From Clostridiaceae bacterium AM27-36LB (GTDB lineage Bacteria; Bacillota; Clostridia; Lachnospirales; Lachnospiraceae), in NCBI GenBank assembly GCA_003480725.1, contig QUJQ01000002.1, forward strand, positions 62,001 to 126,000: a DNA stretch of 64,000 bases. Reading direction: 5' to 3'. Of the stretch, positions 61,597 through 64,000 are shown piece by piece (position 1 is the first letter of the stretch; every line of letters starts with the position of its first letter). The position numbers and the translations under genes are program-made. Under the pieces are notes generated by a model that was not told where the DNA came from, ran no database searches, and saw nothing but the letters and a program-made list of their open reading frames with translations.

Positions 61597-63951
61597 CTAC
61601 TCCCTCTCCATCAGAAGCGATACAGGGGATACCGCTTTTAATTTTCTAAGTATCAGTCTGGAACTGATAAATACCGCAATGAACATCAGCACAGCCGACT
61701 CTGCCACCGATGCAGCATCTGCAAAATCTGGAATACTGAACATCTTGGCAGACATGGACACTGCAAATGCATGGCTCATCCAGAAAGTCATGGGAATTCC
61801 CAACAGCACACCACCAGCAGTCAATATCCACTGACCCACGCTGATGACTTCCAGACACTCGCTCGCTGTCAGCCCCAGCATCAGCATCACTGATAGTTCC
61901 CGTTTCAGCTCTTCAAAGCTGATCAGTGCACTGGTGTACAGCACTGCCAGACCGATCAGGATTCCAAGAGCTACCATCATACCGATCAGCATATCAAAGC
62001 TCCCCATCATATCCCTCCATTTCTGGATCTTGGCGATCCGGCCTTCCAGTCCGGTTACCCGAGGTGCTCCTTCCAGATCTTTCCAGATCAGCTCTTCCGC
62101 CCCGGAAGCAGCCTTAATATAGAGACCCGTACACACATTTCGATATTCACTGATATCCGCCAGTCCTTCCATAGACATATAGGCAGTTGTTCCCATATAT
62201 TGCTCCATAACTGCAGTGACAGGCACCCGCGTGATCCGTTCTTCCGGGTATGTCACTTTCACATCCACCCAGCCGCCAACACCAACACCCAACCGTTGAG
62301 CCATATGGATCGACAGGACGATTCCTTCTGATGCCACATGAATCGTTCCACCATCTGCATCATAGAGATGTACCAGTTCGCAATCCCTGTCAATGCCCTG
62401 CACTGTACAGTCCAGTTCTTCATTGCCACGTATGAGCTTTGCCTGTGTCTCTGCAAAAGGCTCCATTTTCTCAATATTTTCATTTTCAACGGAAGAAAGT
62501 ACATCCACCGTTTTCAGTGGTTCTTCAAAATAAACGGTAAAATCCTGATGCTGTACTTTTTCCAGATTATCGAACAAAAAGACATCAAACAGACTGCTCA
62601 CCGACATGAGCGTTGCCGTGATCATAAATGCGCAGGCAATACCAAACAAGGACAGCATACTTCGCTTTGGATTTCTTCCAATGCTTCGAAGTGCCATGAT
62701 ACCAGGCACTGTAAACAGCTTTAACAGTCCTGGAATCCGCTCTGCCAGCGTCTTTTTCGCCCCTTTGGGAGCTGGTGGCCGAAGAGCATCCGCAGGACTT
62801 AAGTGAGTCAGTTTTCTGGCACACAGATAGCTGACTGTTGAGCAGAACACACTTGCCAGGATCACACCGATCACCAGATATTTCATGGAGATTCCTGCCT
62901 GTGCATCCGGCAGATTATAATAGACCCGATAATAATCCACCAACGGTGTAGCACACACATTTCCCAGAAGTCCGCCTGCCAGACCTCCGATCACACCAAT
63001 AGCCAGACCATATCCCAGATAATGCCATCCAATCTGTCTGCCAGTGATTCCGATGGACAGCATGGTCCCCACCTGGATCCGCTGCTGCTCGATCAGCCGA
63101 TGCATGGTAATATACAGCACCACTGCAGCCACAAACAGGAACAAAAACGGCAATACCAATGCCATCTGATCCAGCTGATCTAATTCTGAATCAAGCATGG
63201 ACGCTGACTGGTGATCTTCTCTTCCATAGACGCTGTAACATCCATAGGGCTTTAACAGCTCTTCCACCTGATCCTTCACATCGTCAATAGTGTAGCCAGG
63301 ATCCAGATCAAAGGCAAAGCTGTTGGCCATATCTTTCATGCCGTACAGGGATTCCATGGTCTTTTGATCCACAAACCCCACATCATAATTGGCGGCATCG
63401 GGATACATATCCACGATATTTCTGATAATGTAAATATTTTCCGGAGAAATGCCCCCACCTGTAATCTCTAGCTCCGTATCCTTTCCTGATACCAGCACAT
63501 GGATCTTCGTTCCCACAGCCAGACTTCTGGCTTCCAAAAATGCATTTCCGACAACCACCTGAAGTTCTCCTGCTTTCACATCCGTTCCCTGAAAAAGCAT
63601 GGGCACATTTCTGCCGCCTTTCTCATAAGAAATAAGCTTCAGTCTGGCATTGCCATCTCCAATATCTGTAAGCCTTGCTTCCTTGATGATCCTGGCCTGT
63701 ACTTCTCCAATTCCCGGTATGTCTGCCAGCTTGTCTTTGATTGCTGCCGGAGCCTCATAAACTTCCGCAAATCCTTCTGTAAATGCGCTTTTCTCATACA
63801 GCAGATCTCTGGACACCAGCAGATGATCCTTCGCCACCGACATGACGCAGAAGCCACAGAAGCCCACACCAACGATCAACAGACAGATTCCATAAGCTGC
63901 CAGACTCTTCTTCATATCCCGAAGCATTTTCAAGAACAGCAGCTTTACCAT
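61597..63951 (-). CDS. FtsX-family (MacB-like) ABC transporter permease
   Basis: 784 residues. An N-terminal transmembrane helix is followed by a large external MacB-like core (about 45-250), three helices, a second external domain (about 440-650) and three more helices, so two FtsX units are present. It works with the ATPase whose gene ends just upstream (7-bp overlap) and the adaptor downstream. The system probably exports peptides, antibiotics or lipids; the substrate is unknown. Confidence 0.92.
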   Translation of the reverse strand: MVKLLFLKMLRDMKKSLAAYGICLLIVGVGFCGFCVMSVAKDHLLVSRDLLYEKSAFTEGFAEVYEAPAAIKDKLADIPGIGEVQARIIKEARLTDIGDGNARLKLISYEKGGRNVPMLFQGTDVKAGELQVVVGNAFLEARSLAVGTKIHVLVSGKDTELEITGGGISPENIYIIRNIVDMYPDAANYDVGFVDQKTMESLYGMKDMANSFAFDLDPGYTIDDVKDQVEELLKPYGCYSVYGREDHQSASMLDSELDQLDQMALVLPFLFLFVAAVVLYITMHRLIEQQRIQVGTMLSIGITGRQIGWHYLGYGLAIGVIGGLAGGLLGNVCATPLVDYYRVYYNLPDAQAGISMKYLVIGVILASVFCSTVSYLCARKLTHLSPADALRPPAPKGAKKTLAERIPGLLKLFTVPGIMALRSIGRNPKRSMLSLFGIACAFMITATLMSVSSLFDVFLFDNLEKVQHQDFTVYFEEPLKTVDVLSSVENENIEKMEPFAETQAKLIRGNEELDCTVQGIDRDCELVHLYDADGGTIHVASEGIVLSIHMAQRLGVGVGGWVDVKVTYPEERITRVPVTAVMEQYMGTTAYMSMEGLADISEYRNVCTGLYIKAASGAEELIWKDLEGAPRVTGLEGRIAKIQKWRDMMGSFDMLIGMMVALGILIGLAVLYTSALISFEELKRELSVMLMLGLTASECLEVISVGQWILTAGGVLLGIPMTFWMSHAFAVSMSAKMFSIPDFADAASVAESAVLMFIAVFISSRLILRKLKAVSPVSLLMERE

Positions 63952-64000
63952 AGCAGCTCCTCCGCTTTCAGTGGGTGCTCATTTTTCTCCACCCGGATCA
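63945..64000 (-). CDS. ABC transporter ATP-binding protein, C-terminus only (partial)
   Basis: The last 17 codons read IRVEKNEHPLKAEELLW and stop with TAA at 63945-63947, overlapping the permease start. The NxHP...EELxW ending is typical of the ATPase partners of FtsX/MacB-type permeases. The rest lies beyond the window. Confidence 0.75.
   Translation of the reverse strand, partial: IRVEKNEHPLKAEELLW

Noticed and set aside
1..64000. CRISPR arrays, tRNA/rRNA genes, insertion sequences, phage or integrative elements
   Set aside because: I saw no regularly spaced repeats, cloverleaf sequences, transposases, integrases or attachment-site duplications anywhere in the window.

Overview
The window is a chromosomal segment of a spore-forming Clostridia species, most likely Lachnospiraceae (Blautia-like). 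The evidence is moderate GC, strong GGAGG ribosome-binding sites, sporulation-linked genes (YqfC, YqfD, YlbJ, a SpoVB-type flippase, a BofC-like domain), an NfnAB pair, and the Firmicutes orders yqfC-yqfD-phoH-ybeY and radC-mreBCD-pbp-minCDE-rodA-mgsA. I see no rRNA, tRNA, CRISPR array, phage or insertion sequence. Almost all of it is densely packed core genome, with one more accessory patch at 0-7.3 kb.

Layout. 0-7.3 kb: an unrecognised membrane protein; an overlapping operon encoding a multi-spanning LuxR-type regulator and two lipoproteins; and, divergent from it, a cytosolic zinc-ribbon protein that appears to share its main domain with one of the lipoproteins. 7.2-9.4 kb: an M23 peptidase, YlbJ and a coiled-coil protein. 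9.4-18.6 kb: a leftward run yqfC-yqfD-phoH-ybeY-flippase-bofC-like-proB-DUF896-(folate cyclo-ligase::proA fusion)-rsmD-coaD. 18.6-23.1 kb: DUF2284 and Lrp genes divergent from a MATE exporter, a small membrane protein, rlmH, a membrane protein and an RsuA-type pseudouridine synthase. 23.2-25 kb: an ECF sigma factor with its putative membrane anti-sigma factor. 25.1-27.5 kb: nfnAB, the electron-bifurcating transhydrogenase.

27.6-38.6 kb (leftward): a zinc-ribbon/CHB_HEX membrane protein, the FtsK/SpoIIIE translocase, aroB-lspA-rluD, an HlyD-like protein with yggS and sepF, a monocistronic P-loop protein, a D,D-carboxypeptidase and mgsA. 38.6-47.6 kb: the rod-shape and division-site block (rodA, minE, minD, minC, class B PBP, mreD, mreC, mreB, radC). 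47.7-60 kb: DUF4321, two flavoproteins, a cluster of four small membrane/zinc-ribbon genes of unknown function, a YnbB-type PLP enzyme, miaA, mutL and mutS. mutS has a clear promoter and a highly structured leader. 60.2-64 kb: an RND-type adaptor, an FtsX-type ABC permease and the tail of their ATPase, ending in a strong terminator.

How it works together: the window carries much of the envelope-growth machinery (MreBCD, RodA, PBP2, MinCDE, SepF, FtsK, carboxypeptidase, flippase, LspA), mismatch repair, translation/RNA modification (MiaA, RsmD, RlmH, YbeY, two pseudouridine synthases) and central metabolism (proline, CoA, shikimate, NADPH/ferredoxin balance). The points most worth a second look are the FAU1::ProA fusion; perfect palindromes at the nfnAB and proB promoters; the structured mutS leader; a hairpin that masks the ribosome-binding site of the bofC-like gene; duplicated zinc-ribbon/membrane genes; and substitutions in MreB and MgsA signature motifs.
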